Shown here: one piece after another, positions 48,620 to 60,506 of the stretch
Layout: the number at the start of each line of letters is the position of its first letter
How positions within the stretch are numbered: the first letter of the stretch is position 1
NCBI GenBank assembly: GCA_006538405.1
Contig: BJKQ01000017.1
Span: 124,001-188,000, forward strand
Reading direction: 5' to 3'
Source of the DNA: Hansfordia pulvinata
Taxonomy: Eukaryota; Ascomycota; Sordariomycetes; Xylariales
DNA: 64,000 nt
The notes under the pieces: model-generated
Databases searched by the model: none
What the model was told of the DNA's origin: nothing
Seen by the model: the letters and a program-made list of their open reading frames with translations, nothing else
Position numbers and translations under genes: made by a program

Positions 48620-49811
48620 GTGTAAAGAGAGTAGCTGTAAGGATGGGAGCAAATGTAGTATTGATGTTGTAGAAGGGAAGATTCCACAGTTGAGCTCCGG
48701 TCAGCCAATCGACCTAAATATCCCTATGGCACAGTCGTGCCTTCCCGAGTGCCAACATTGACCCACCAGTACTCGCAAACATGCGAGCACGTACAACCGC
48801 GAACATCTTATATTACAACTAGACCTGGGTTAGACGGACGCAGCTGGAGTACTACGGAGTACGGAGTATGTGTGCCGATGATTTCATGTGGTGGGTTCGG
48901 GTTAGATCGGGATCTTGGGCAGATAGATCGCAACCAATACCATACTCGTGCATTGATCTTGCGTATATGTAAGCGTTGCCTTTGCAAAGTTCAGTTACTG
49001 CGACTTGAATCCCAGCCTGACCCCAGGTCCGTGATGGCGACTACAGTCTCTACGCTATTCCCGCACCCTACATGTAATCGCTCAAGGCAGAACAACTCAA
49101 CAGCATTCCCGAGCCTCGGCCTCACAGACGCGCCCAACAACCCCTCTGCCCTAGATCCTGCCATCCAAGCTCTCTGTAATTCCAGCTCCAATGTCCCAGA
49201 CTACTTCGATGTCCCAGACTACCTACCTACCCGATCAGGCAAATTCCGCCCCAGAGGTCGGGTCCCCGTTCGGGCTCGCTTGCCTGGAGCGAGGTGAACG
49301 CGGTGGCCAGAGACCACCGATCCTTCACGGCGCCGGCACTTTGTCGAGGCAGGGAAACCCAAGCCCTCCCGGCTCGCATGCCTCTTCTGGCCCAGAGACG
49401 TGACGTGAACCGCCACACGCGGCGATCCTGGGATTCCACATCTTGGCCCACCTCCCCTAGGGACGCTCTCGTCCGCCTCTCCACTCCCGGCTGGCCCGAT
49501 CACACGGCCAAATACCAAATGCCTGCCAAGCCGCTCAAAACCAGTCTCAAGCACGGCGCGAGAAGAATGGTAGGCATAAATAGTATTCATACTGACGCAA
49601 TCGCGAGCCCTGATACCCCCCAATGTAATAATAAGAGTCTACTTTGTCAAGTACTCCTGAACGCCCGTGGGTATCTCGCCGCTCAAGACCGCCCGAATCG
49701 CCCCCTCTCCAAACAACCGACCACCCCTCAGCGGTGGCAAAAGCCCATGGGCGAATTCTTCCCCCGAGCCCTACCGTACACGGAGCGCCCCTGCAAGCAA
49801 CCCCAGGCCGA
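48620..49811. other. Intergenic DNA
   Basis: No supported gene; it lies between two convergent genes. Contains repeated GGAGTA words (GAGTACTACGGAGTACGG from about 48846) related to the window-wide TACGAGTA family. A 186-aa frame at 48737-49297 shows no domain and is not called. Confidence 0.55.
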
Positions 49812-50426
49812 CTAGCTGCTGCTACTGCAGCCGGTAATGGAGACGTACTTGATGTCCGTGACCGGGTCCGAGTTGTGGTGCTTGTGCTTCTTCTTCTTCG
49901 ACCCGGACTTGCTGCCCCCTTTCCCGCTGCCTTTGCTCCCGCCGCTTTTCCCTCCACTGCTGCCGCCACCGCGACCACCTCCTCCTTTGCGCTTCTGCAG
50001 GGTCGACTTCTTATCCTCCTCGTCGTACAAGCACTTGCCCTGATCGATATCGCCGTTGTCAATGTCAAGCTCGTCGTCGTCGTCCGAGCAGTCGTCGCTG
50101 CTTTTGTAGAACTTGTAGCTGCACGACGACGGCAGGTTCTCCTCGCGCAGCCCCGTGATCTTCTGATTGCTGTCCGCCACCTGCTGGCAGTGGACCTCGG
50201 TCGAGTTCTGGTACTGCAGTTTGACGGCCGGCTGCGTGTAGTTGGCCTGCCACTCGGACGCAGACCAACTCTGGCCCGATGTCAGATTCTTGCCGCAGGC
50301 CGTGTGGTCATCTTCGTCCCTCCACAGGAACAGGGTCCCGTTGACGGATTGGCCGTCGGCGCACACCAGGCTGGCTAGGAAAAGAGCTGAGACGCCCAAC
50401 AGGTAAGATTTGCCGCTACCCACCAT
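49812..50426 (-). CDS. Small secreted cysteine-containing protein with basic Gly/Lys/Ser tail (204 aa)
   Basis: Single exon, ATG 50426-50424 to TAG 49814-49812. Signal peptide: GKSYLLGVSALFLASLVCA, cleavage probably after Ala23. The mature part has six Cys (contexts TACGK, VHCQQ, SSCSY, DDCSD, GKCLY, TGCSS), enough for three disulfides, and N-glycosylation sequons (NGT, NLT, NYT, NST). A strongly acidic stretch DDDDELDIDNGDID precedes a Lys-Arg (LQKRKGG) that could be a Kex2 site. The tail is Gly/Ser/Lys-rich, then KKKKHKHHNSDPVTDIKYVS. A cell-wall-associated or effector-like role is possible (inference from secretion, size and Cys count). No enzyme motif is seen. A TATA-like site lies about 77 bp upstream. 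Confidence 0.8.
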   Translation of the reverse strand: MVGSGKSYLLGVSALFLASLVCADGQSVNGTLFLWRDEDDHTACGKNLTSGQSWSASEWQANYTQPAVKLQYQNSTEVHCQQVADSNQKITGLREENLPSSCSYKFYKSSDDCSDDDDELDIDNGDIDQGKCLYDEEDKKSTLQKRKGGGGRGGGSSGGKSGGSKGSGKGGSKSGSKKKKHKHHNSDPVTDIKYVSITGCSSSS

Positions 50427-51088
50427 TATGGAATTCGAGTCGTCCTGTGCATGAAGTGTGCGTTTGGGAGAAGAACCTCGAATCGCGAGCGCCGAACGCC
50501 AACTATATAGTCGGCATGACTGCGGCCAGTCTTTGGGCCATCATCTGTGAGTTGAAGCGAACCAACCTCTTTCAGGCCGAGTTGCGACTCGCCACCGCCG
50601 ATGATCCTTGCGCTACCTTAGACCACTGCAAGCGCCACGCCACACAAGCAGTCACGATTGGAAGCCGGCCGCTCAGGCGCCACCCAGGTCAAGGTTACCA
50701 ACCCGATGAGGCACATTTTGTCCAGCCGTGTGGCAAGTCGTTGATGGGCGTCGTGCCCTTTCGAGGTCTGCTCCCACCTTGGCGACCCGTCACCCGCTCT
50801 TGCCAACTTTGACAGCCTACACTCGGAGCGCATGGCGGAATCCTAACACAGTTGTCCCAATTGGCAATTGATGCCTCTTCTGCGTTGTCATCATGGCAGA
50901 CAATGCTTGGCATCGCGGGGCTCTCTGCATACCTGAGCAAATGGCGTCTGACTGCGCGCTAAACGGGAGCCATGGGATCTTGTCACAAGTCTCATGGATC
51001 ATATTGGCGGATGGGAATACGCTGTGAAAGCACCTGCCTGCTGCAAATGGTATTTCCTCTCCTGGGAGCTGGGTTGTGCGGTGATCAC
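50427..51088. other. Intergenic DNA
   Basis: Promoter of the secreted-protein gene on the left and 3' UTR of the following minus-strand gene on the right. No gene seen. Confidence 0.6.
50503..50510 (-). promoter_or_regulatory. TATA-like palindrome of the secreted-protein gene
   Basis: CTATATAG, 77-84 bp upstream of the minus-strand ATG at 50426. Confidence 0.5.
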
Positions 51089-52873
51089 TCAGGCGCTATC
51101 CTCGGCGACACCGACCCAAAATGCATCGCCTGAAGGGCTGTCGTAGAACTGCATGCACTGGCCATATTCGCTTAGGCCGGGTGCTGAGCCGTAGCTTGGT
51201 GGCGATGGCCATGGCTCTCCATTTTCAAGGAGCCAAGAGTTCTGGTCTCTCGGGGAGTCATCAATGGTCAAGAAGTCACGCTGAGCGTTGAATACATCCC
51301 CGAGCCCATGTTCCAAGCCCCTAGGAGTGATGTCCTCGAGGGTGGAGTCTGTGGGCGAGAGGAATTGCACAGGGTAAGCGTCAAGCAACGTTGAATCGGG
51401 GTCGACAAAGGCCGTGGCATTGACTTCTGGTGGGGCGACACACGATCCCGTGCCGATGCTCCGCTGTTCCTCGTTCAGCCCGTCTCCAATATTCTCAGGA
51501 TATCGTTCAAGCCAAGAATGCAGGCCTGGCGAGGCGACATACGAGAACTGGACTGTGTTCTCAGCGCAGACAAGCGCTTCCGGTGCCTGTTCTCTGACCA
51601 CATTTCTGCTGCGGGAAGGTTCTTGAGTTTGTCTGAGCTTCGGGGAACGAGATATTCCAGCATTGACTGGAAGTGTAGACCTTGAAAGCCTCCAAAGACG
51701 ATTTCTTATCATGCTACGCCGCTGCATGTCTAGGTCACCAAAGACTTGCAATGCTGTGTCTGAGAGGGCGGCGGCTTTTCGACGAAGGGAAGGTGTTTGA
51801 GCATCAGCTGCTGCCATGAGAGTATCCGTGATCGCCGAGAAGCTATTGACATTGTTCTTCGTAGACTATGGCTGGTTAAACTTGAACGCCGAGACGCATT
51901 GATAGACGTGCCTTGAGATACTGTGCATTCCATACAGCCGGCGCCAAGTCCAATAATGACAGCGCGGGGCCCCGACGCCGCAAGCGAAGTGGCCAAACAC
52001 GCTTGTTGGTGCCCAGGATGACTCCAATTGCCGCCGTAACAAGCTGGCCGGTTGCCTCGTAGCTTTCGCAGTCATCATCGCCGACTTGGTCTTCACACAC
52101 TGGACGTTTGCTGGGCCCGGGCGTCTCCTCCAATAGGAAATGGAAAGAGCAAGCTATGCCCCTGAAACTAGCCAAGGGTATTTGAGGGGGCGAGAGCAAG
52201 GCCGATGATTTGTCATTGTGCTGGACCCGAAGGATGATGTTGGGGGAATCGTCTCCGTGGGGGTCGCTCTTCAGATCGCACATGTCGACAGTCAAGCCCA
52301 GTCTGCGCCACACCTATAATACCGTGAGCTTAAGCCCTGCAGGTAGCATGCACAAGTAGGCAGCCTACAGGGTCCTGGCAAATGGCGTTGGCCACAAATT
52401 CAATGAAGTCAAACCCATGTTCCATCATCGTTAATGGCAGATGGTCGAGCTTTACAATCACTTCGACCTGGCAGAAGCCTGGTGATATGAGCCAGAGTCT
52501 GTCCTTCTGGATGGCTTCGGTAAGAGAGTCGACGCTGTCGATGACATGTTCGGCGCTGGACAGAAACATCGACGTTGTGGCCGAGAGCGAAAGGCCAGAT
52601 CCTTCTCTGGTCAGATTGAAAGAGGGCAACCCGAGTTCGACGGGGATCGCATCCATGGTGAAATTGCACAGTCGTCGGAGCGAGACGACGTGCTTTCGCA
52701 ATGAGTCGCTGAACCACAGCCGTGGAATAACTTGGTTCAGTAGCTTGATGACGTCCGCAGGCTGATACTGTCCGGAGTGGAAGGATGAAGCGAAGACCCG
52801 AGAATTCGGACGGGAGATGGACGTTGCTCGACTACATGGTGCGGTTTGCGGCAGGCACGGTCGGTTGGTTCAT
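51089..52873 (-). CDS. Protein of unknown function, multi-exon (about 520 aa)
   Basis: Well supported exons: about 52767-52369, 52313-51936 and 51865-51089, with introns of 55 nt (GTAGGC/TATAG) and 70 nt (GTATGG/CATAG), all phase 0. The first exon is uncertain: ATG at 52873 with a weak GTGCCT donor would give MNQPT plus a 91-nt intron; otherwise translation could start at the internal Met of MDAIPVELGLPSF. The first half looks globular (VIKLLNQVIPRLWFSDSLRK, RLWLISPGFCQVEVIVKLDH, VWRRLGLTVDMCDL). The last 258 residues are Ser/Pro/Asp-rich, apparently disordered, with aromatic-acidic patches (AFWVGVAEDSA at the end), which would suit a regulatory tail. I recognise no family, and subcellular site and partners are unknown. 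Confidence 0.6.
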
Positions 52874-53012
52874 TGTTGAGGCAGCTGCGCCTGAACCTGG
52901 AAGGTGGCAACCCCGAGATGCAATTGGCGGCTCAGTGAAGACGCGCTCTGCGCCGAGGGCACATTAGTGCAAACTTGTATGTACCGGTGGCATTGACTCG
53001 ATCATATTCAGC

Positions 53013-54057
53013 TCACAAAGTGCACGACAAGCAAGACGACTGGATGTTATCACTTGATTCATACAGGTCTGAGCGACCGCAGCGCAATCGCTCCTGAGCA
53101 ACGGCTGAATCTGCCGCCGACTGCTTATATTGTACAGACTTCAGATATACATGGACGGGTTGTACAGGATTAGGGGTTGGAGGGGGGTTGAGAGGTGAGT
53201 CCTTGCCGTCGGAGACAGAAGGCGGCGGTTCCACGCGGGTGACCGTCTCGCCCGGGGCCGTTCTCCTCGGCCTCTTCAACTCCTCGAGCGTGATTCCCTT
53301 CAGCTTGGTAATTCCCACAACCGGTGGCTCGCCCTTCTTGACAAACTCCCATTGCCCTGTCTTGTGGTCAGCCCCATCACAGCAGATAGAGGACGGCGGG
53401 GCGTCCAAGATGTGTACTCACCGGGCAGCTTGTTTCCGGCCAGGCGGAAGGCGTCACGAACAATCTGCTCGTGAACAAGTCCTCGGATCTCGAGAACAAT
53501 CTGGTTGACAGCCACTCGCGCAGCCCAGTGGTCGAAAGAACCTTTTCCTTTACCCATACGGATCTGGATAGACGGTCAGCGAAAACGCGCGGGTTTCTGG
53601 GGCGGTCTGGTAGACGAACCTCGTTTCCGCTGATGAAGACACCGACGTTACAGCACACCCTCTTGTAGAGACGGTATTTCTGGCCACGCATTCGCATCTT
53701 GATTGTGTCCTCGGCAATCTTGAGACTCTTGGCGCTGATTCTGCGGTGGTGGTCGGTCATGCGCAGGCCGTAGTCGCCCCACATGACCGTGGTTCCCTTG
53801 GTCGAGCCGCCGGTAGGGCAGCGAGCGGTGCCCTTCATCATCTTCTTTGTGCGGTTGAGGCTGGGCTCGAGCCAGTTGCCGGGTCGGGTGGCTGTGGCCG
53901 AGAAGAAGCGGACATTGTCGAGGTTGTGGTCGCGCAATGCGAGGGAAGTGGAGGCGACGGCGGTCGGAGCGGGAGTGATCGAGGGCCGAACAGAGGGTGC
54001 CGAGATCCTGAGAGAGCGCATGGCGCCCAGCAGGCCAGAGGGCGTACCGGAGCGCAT
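53013..54057 (-). CDS. mrpl16: Mitochondrial large-subunit ribosomal protein uL16m (MRPL16)
   Basis: Three exons: 54057-53620, 53563-53422 and 53356-53013; introns of 56 and 65 nt. About 307 aa. The first 55-60 residues are Arg/Ser/Thr/Ala-rich without acidic bulk, fitting a mitochondrial presequence. The L16/L10e signature follows: NRTKKMMKGTARCPTGGSTK, WGDYGLRMTDHHRRISAKSL, RGQKYRLYKRVCCNVGVFIS, then across the intron RMGKGKGSFDHWAARVA, the most conserved part of uL16. GNKLPGQWEFVKKGEPPVVG ends the domain. uL16m sits at the central protuberance and tRNA-binding side of the mitoribosome. The C-terminal extension after about residue 220 is longer than in yeast and Pro-rich; an unrecognised further intron or early stop cannot be excluded. 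Divergently oriented from RFC1. Confidence 0.93.
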
Positions 54058-55053
54058 GATGGCGGTTGACGGGGTCGGCGGGGGCGGGCTGTGGACGTGT
54101 GCGGCGGCTGCTGGTTCGGCTGCGCGACGCGGCGGTTTGAAGCTCGAAATTTAATCGAGGACGCTATGTATGTATCTGATAGCTGCGAGATACCGCGCCG
54201 CGCGCAGGCAGTAGGTGCGTTGGCTGGCCGAGTGCAGAGCCGAGCTGGTGGGTCTTTCCGGGGATACAAAGGTACGAGTACTGCGCATTGGATCGCAGCT
54301 GACGGGGGCGAAGACAGCCCGGAGCAGGTGTCAGTTGGTACTCCTACTCGTACGAGTATGCCGGTGAACCTTATGTACCTACCCGCTTCAAAAAGCCGAG
54401 AGATACACAACCACACAACCTTGCAAGCCCGCGATGGGCCTCTCCTTCATTTCAGTGCATCGCTGTCTCTTGTGAAAAACTATCGTTCCTCGAAAGCATA
54501 AGAGAGCCACGGGCGATCGACTCCTTTTTCTTCTTCCAGGCATGGTACTTTCCAGAAGTAGTCGAGCTATCGATCAATTTCAAAAACAAGACCAGGCTTC
54601 ACGAGATGAATGTCCATGCACTTGCGAGTGCGGCACTCGCTGGCATGTGTCCATCAAATGCGTTCTGCGCGAAGTAATCGGTACGTGCCTCGAGCACGAG
54701 TACTCGTCAGGTACGCAGGTACACACAGCTGAGCTTCCGGCGGCGCGCGACAGGCAACGGTGCCTGCCTGGAGTCTTCCAGGCTGCAGCTGCAGGCTGCA
54801 GTCGCGACCCGCCGAAAGCAGCAGGGCCTGCACCTATTAAACTTGGTGCCCTTGAGCGCGTCATGACCGCGTTCCCGCTCCCTCGCGAGTCCAATTCAAG
54901 CCACTTAGTGCGAAGTGCAGTGCTTCGACCTCACCTCTAAGCCAACCTAAGGGTGAGGTGACTGTGGACGACGGGCCATCACTCACTGCATCTCGTCGTG
55001 ATTATTCGTCCAATTTCCTGTTTGTCCTTGTTTGACAACAGCCACTCGTCAAG
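54058..55053. other. Divergent promoter region of mrpl16 and rfc1
   Basis: About 1 kb between two divergent housekeeping genes. Carries a perfect 14-bp palindrome TACTCGTACGAGTA (54345-54358) and a related ACGAGTACTCGT near 54698. No gene seen. Confidence 0.6.
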
Positions 55054-58000
55054 ATGCCCGACATCCGGTCTTTCTTTGGCCCCAAGGGAGGCGCCCCCGC
55101 CCCCAAACCTGCGCCCAAGCCGGCCGAAACGAAGCCAGCTAAACGTGGCACCAGTATGCTCTCAACCCCCCAGCGCCCGCACCGCATGTGCTAATACAGC
55201 TCCCAGAAGCCCGAAAGGTCGTTGAGGAGAGTGACGAGGAAGACGCGGCGGTCGAGTAAGCAGCAACGCCCACACCAGCCGTCCGTATTGCTGACCCGCT
55301 TCAAGGACGAAAAAACCAGCTACTCGTTCGTCGCCGAGAAAGAAGCCAGCCGTGTATGTCCACGTGCGCGCTCGAGTCACTCCGTCCACTGACCAAGTTG
55401 CAGAAAAGAAGAAGTCAAGGGAACTGCCACGACAGCCAGCGAGTACTTTGCCTCGGGCAACTCGAAACCGAAAGCCGCCCCCAAGCCGGAACCCAAGCCT
55501 GCAGTCAAGACGGAAACCCGCGCCAGCCCCCGCAACGGCAAGACAGAAGCCAAACCCCACGCCCCTAAGAAACGGTCGACGACAGCGCTCAAGAAATATG
55601 ACTCCGACGACGACGAGGCCGCTTTTAAGGAAGACGACGACGAAGGCGACGATGACATCTTTGCGGCCGATGTCAAGAGCCGCAGCAAGAGGAAGAACGA
55701 TGATTATGCCGAGGACGAGAGCGAAGAGGACTACCTCCCTAAGCCCAAGCGAATTGCGTCCAGAGCTAAGCCTGCGGTGTCTGTGAAAGACGAGGACGAT
55801 GAAGACGAAGACGACAAACCGGCTCCAGCTAAGCGTGGCCGCGGAAGACCTGCGGCAGCCACGAAGAAGAGAAAAACTCCCGAACCCGACCCAGAAGAGG
55901 AAGAGGAGGACGAGCCAGTATCAAGCAAAAAGCCCGCTGCGAAGAAACCCAGAGCCCCGAGAGCCAAGAAACCAGACGAGCCCGAGGATGCGAGCATTCA
56001 AGCCATCTTTGACGACATCCCCACTGTCAGAGCACCCACACCTCCAGCCAGGGACCCAGACGTCAAGTTTGACTGGAGAAAGGCGCAGGCTGGTGGCGGC
56101 AACACTGCTCCGCCAGCAGACCCCATCGGCGAAATGCCCGTTGGAGAAGAAGACTGTCTTTCAGGTCTGACTTTTGTCTTCACCGGCCAGCTGACCCGGA
56201 TCGCTCGCGAGGAGGCCCAGGAGCTGGTGAAGCGCTATGCAGGGAAGATCACCACCGCGCCCAGCAGCAAGACCAACTACGTTGTTCTGGGAGAAGATGC
56301 AGGCCCGTCCAAGCTGGCCAAGATCCGCCAGTTCGGGATCAAGACAATCAACGAAGAGGGTCTTTTCGAGCTGATTCGCCGACTCCCCCCTGGTGGCGGC
56401 GGTGGGAAAGGTGCCGAAAAGGTGCGCCAGAAGCGTGAGCAGGAAGAGGCGAAAATCAAGCAGCAAGCCGCCGAGATGGAGCGCGAAGAGAAGCGTCGCA
56501 AGGCCGAGGCCGAGAAGAAGCAGAAGGAGGCCGCCGCACGCGGGGCGTCTGCTCCCAAGGCCGCGTCTGCCGCGGCCCCGGCCCAGCTGTGGACCACCAA
56601 GTACGCGCCGACGCAGGCCAGCCACATCTGCGGAAACAAGGCCGCCGTCGAGAGGATCCAGAAATGGCTCAGCAACTGGTCCAAGAACAGGAAGTACGAT
56701 TTCCAAAAGCGCGGCGCTGACGGGATGGGCGCCGAACGTGCCATCATACTCTCTGGCCCGCCGGGCATTGGCAAAACGACCGCTGCTCATCTCGCGGCCA
56801 AACTGGAGGGTTACGATATTATCGAACAAAACGCCAGCGACAGCCGCAGCAAGAAACTCGTCGAGCTTGGTGTCAGTGAGGTCATGAACAACACGTCTCT
56901 GAATGGCTACTTTGCCGGCGACGGTAAGACTGTCGACAAGACCAAGAAGAAGATTGTCCTCATCATGGACGAGGTTGACGGCATGTCCGCTGGCGACCGC
57001 GGTGGTGTTGGCGCCCTGGCCAAGTTCTGCAAGAAGACCGACGTGCCCCTGATTCTCATCTGCAACGAGCGCCGACTGCCGAAGATGAAGCCATTCGACC
57101 ACGTTACTTTCGACGTCAAGTTCCAGAAGCCCCAGGTCGACCAGATCCGCTCGCGGATGATGACCATCTGTCACCGCGAGGGTCTGAAACTGACACCCCC
57201 TGTGTTGGACGCAATCATTGAAGGCAGCAATCGCGACATCCGACAAATCGTCAACATGCTGTCGACAATCAAGTTGGACCAGACGTCCATGGACTTTGAC
57301 CAAAGCAAGAACATGTCGAAAGCTTGGGAGAAGTCCATCGTCCTCAAACCGTGGGACATCTGCCAGAAGATGCTGGGTGGTGGTCTCTTTGCGCCGGCCA
57401 GCAAGACGACGCTCAACGAGAAGATTGAGCTCTACTTCAACGACCACGAGTTCAGCTACCTGATGATTCAGGAGAACTACCTGCGAACCAAGCCACTTGC
57501 TCTCAACGGCAAGCAGTACAACAAGAGGGAACAGACCCTCAAGACTCTGGAGCTGATGGACCAAGCGGCTGAGAGTATCAGCGACGGGGATCTAGTGGAC
57601 CGCATGATACACGGCCCCCAGCAGCAGTGGAGTCTGATGCCAACACACGCCGTCTTCAGCTCCGTTCGACCAGCCAGCTTCATTGCCGGCCAGCTCATTG
57701 GGTCGAACTTCACCAGCTGGCTCGGCAATAACAGCAAGTACGGCAAACTGAGCAAATACATCCGCGAGATACACTCGCATATGAGGCTCAAATCGTCCGG
57801 TGACGCCAACGAGATTCGTCAGCAATACTTGCCTGTTCTCTGGGCTCAGCTTGTGGCGCGTCTTGCTTCCGAAGGCAAAGAGGCTGTCGGAGACGTCATC
57901 GAACTCATGGACGGCTACTACCTCACCAAGGAAGATTTCGATTTCATCAAGGAGCTGGGTGTAGGGCCGCAAAGCGAGGAGAAGGTGACCATCGACGCGC

Positions 58001-58389
58001 AAGCCAAGTCGGCCTTTACCAGAATGTGAGTTGGATCAAGCTCAACCGCGACCTGAGTTGATGTGCTAACAACAGTCAGATACAACCAAATGTCGCACCC
58101 TGTGCCTTTCATGAAAGCCAGCAACGTTTCTGCCCCGGCCAAGGTATCCAAGGAGAAGCCCGACCTGGAGGAGGCCATTGAGGACGAAGACGAGGGTGAA
58201 GCTGTGGAGGCCGCCGAGCCTGTGGATGATGACGACGACCTCAGCAAGGACAAGTATGTTAAGAAGCCCAAGGCCAAGAGGGCACCCAAGAAGACTGCCG
58301 CGAAGGCGGATGACGACGACGAGGCCAAGCCCAAGGGACGCGGCAAAGGCAAGGCTGCTGGCGGCGCCAAGGGCAAGGCCAAGAAGTAG
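55054..58389 (+). CDS. rfc1: Replication factor C subunit 1 (RFC1), clamp-loader large subunit (1042 aa)
   Basis: Five exons: 55054-55153, 55207-55255, 55306-55353, 55404-58025 and 58080-58389; introns 50-54 nt. The N-terminus MPDIRSFFGPKGG contains a PIP-box-like IxxFF for PCNA. A Lys/Pro/Asp/Glu-rich linker follows. The BRCT domain (about residues 313-395) starts DCLSGLTFVFTGQLTRIARE. AAA+ ATPase: Walker A LSGPPGIGKTTAAH (about 515), Walker B KIVLIMDEVDGMS (about 582), sensor-1 region PLILICNERR. The RFC1-specific C-terminal domain continues to TRIYNQMSHPVPFMK across intron 4, then an acidic/basic tail ending in Lys-rich GRGKGKAAGGAKGK, probably nuclear localisation. RFC1 with RFC2-5 loads PCNA at primer-template junctions. 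Length and domain order match the family. The acceptor of exon 2 at 55206 was chosen because the nearer AG at 55199 leads to a stop. Confidence 0.96.
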
Positions 58390-59400
58390 AGTAGATTTAT
58401 GTTGGTTGGGGAGCTGATGCCAATCTTATGAACTGACTATGCTGGGCTGTCTATATGCAATTATGATGGCAATACGGAAGGTCGACGGGGGCCTCTTTTC
58501 GTTCTCATGTTGAACTAGATAGCTATCGACATTACTTCCGTTTTGATTCTATCAGCAGATACCTAGAGGCTGAATGATGAGTGATAGCATTCATGGAGGC
58601 GAACTTGTACTTGGCGAGGATCGACGGCATGACCTGGTGGGCTTGGAGTTACGAAGTCAAGTCGATACACCTTGGTTAGTTGGTTTTGATAACCACCAAG
58701 GGCATGTTGTCTCGTGGTGTGCCTGAAGAAATGGCGACTGTTGCTTGTGAGCCAGAGAAAGCAATAGCCGGCATCTTGTGGTGATGGTCGCCTCGAGGTA
58801 GCGTGAGAAGCCTCATAGCAACGAGATGTCAACAAAACACGCACCACGCGACTGGGTTGCTCGCGCAATGGTCGGCAGCCAAGTACGCGCAAGCCTGTTC
58901 CAGATTTGCAGTGCCTTCCGCCTTCTGAAGACTCGATCCTCCGTTGTCGCCTGGGCTCGTCCCGAGAGGTGGCCCACTCCCTTCTCGGCCTCCCACCATT
59001 CAATGAAGAGGGCAGTCAATGCAAAGCAGTCCCCGCGCTTTTGTGAGTACCCTTTTCCTTTTGTTCTGGCTTGTTTTTCGCCGAGTCCTTCCTCGTTCCT
59101 TTCGGCTCCAGCCCCAGGTTTATTTTGGCGCCGTTACTTGTGGCCGTTTTCTGTCACTCTTGTGTTTTCGCTGATCCATCTTGTTGGGCATTTTCTTCTG
59201 ACCCAACCTGCTCCGGCTCAGTTCGAAGACGCCTCTGTCGAGGCCGGTTGACGTTTGGCTCAGCCTGGCCTGGACTCACTTCTCTGTTTCTCACTGCTTT
59301 GTATGCTCCAAGTCTTGTCGTCAACACCACAACAAACCGGCCAGCGTGTTGAGGGCTCCAACCATCCAGCTTCTCAGTGCTCCAGGCCATGTTCCTCCCC
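58390..59400. other. Intergenic DNA after rfc1
   Basis: 3' UTR of rfc1 on the left. A frame from ATG 58826 ends near a good donor (CTTTTGTGAGTACC, about 59042), so a 5' exon or 5' UTR intron of the downstream gene is possible but unproven. Confidence 0.45.
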
Positions 59401-60416
59401 ATGTGGCAGACGAGCATGGGACAAGCATACGCCATGGAACGTGGCTGGCCCCGTTGGACGAGTGGCCAGCAGCCTCACACCCACTCCGAGGATGTAGTTC
59501 GTCGCGATGCTGGTACGTATGCTCTGCTGCTCCCCCTCTCTCATCATGCGATGCGAATGTCATTCCACATTGCTGACGCGCGACCGCGCGATCCAGCCAT
59601 CCGACTCCCGCGGTCTTCGCCATCGGCACCACCGCCGGTCCCGCCTCTGCCCCTTCGGCCTCCCCCGCCGCCTCCGCCGGCGCCCAGACGCTACGTTCCC
59701 GGCTGCTCGCGGTCACAGGCCGAGGAAAGCGGCCCCGCGGCGTACAACGCCTGCTCCTGCTGCTCCTGCGGCTCCCCGGCCGCTGCCGCGCAGGCCGAGC
59801 CACAGCCCTGCCTTTGTCGGCAGAAGGAAGAGAAGATGAAGATGACGACAACAACGACAACAACAAAGAAGCAGGTTGTATCCGACGCCATGCTCCTCGC
59901 GTACGTGCAGATGCGCGGCCCGTCGATGGGCCAGTACGACGACCCCTGTTCGAGTGGATCCGCGAGCGCGGCGACGACGATGACGAAGACGAAGACGGGG
60001 AGGAGGGGCCCCAGAGTGGTCGATCTGGTGCCGGACAGGGAGATAGAGGCAGCGGCCCCGGTAACGACGATGATCACAACGACGAGGCGCTGGGCCAGAG
60101 ACGACGGGTCTCGAGGTACGTTACGTTCTATGCTTTCCTGGGTTTCGAGCAGCTAGCCGGGGATGGGTCGTGGTTTAGGCGCTTCTGCATTCTGCGAGAT
60201 CGCGTGGAGACGGCTCTGAGTGTGTTCGTGGTGAAGAACCCCCCGTTGATGATGCTGACGGAGTCTGCCTGCAGAGTGCTCCGCGTGATCGATGCGGCTC
60301 TGGCGTCCACTGGAGCTCACGAGCCCGACGAGATGAAGAAGAGCAACAGCGCGGCTCGGAGGCTCCGCCGGGACCAGGGAAGCGGCGGCCAAAGCATCGA
60401 CGACCATGAAGACGGA

Positions 60417-60506
<90 letters not shown>

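Noticed and set aside
56161..57564. 467-aa frame antisense to rfc1
   Set aside because: Shadow of the strongly biased codons of RFC1 on the opposite strand.
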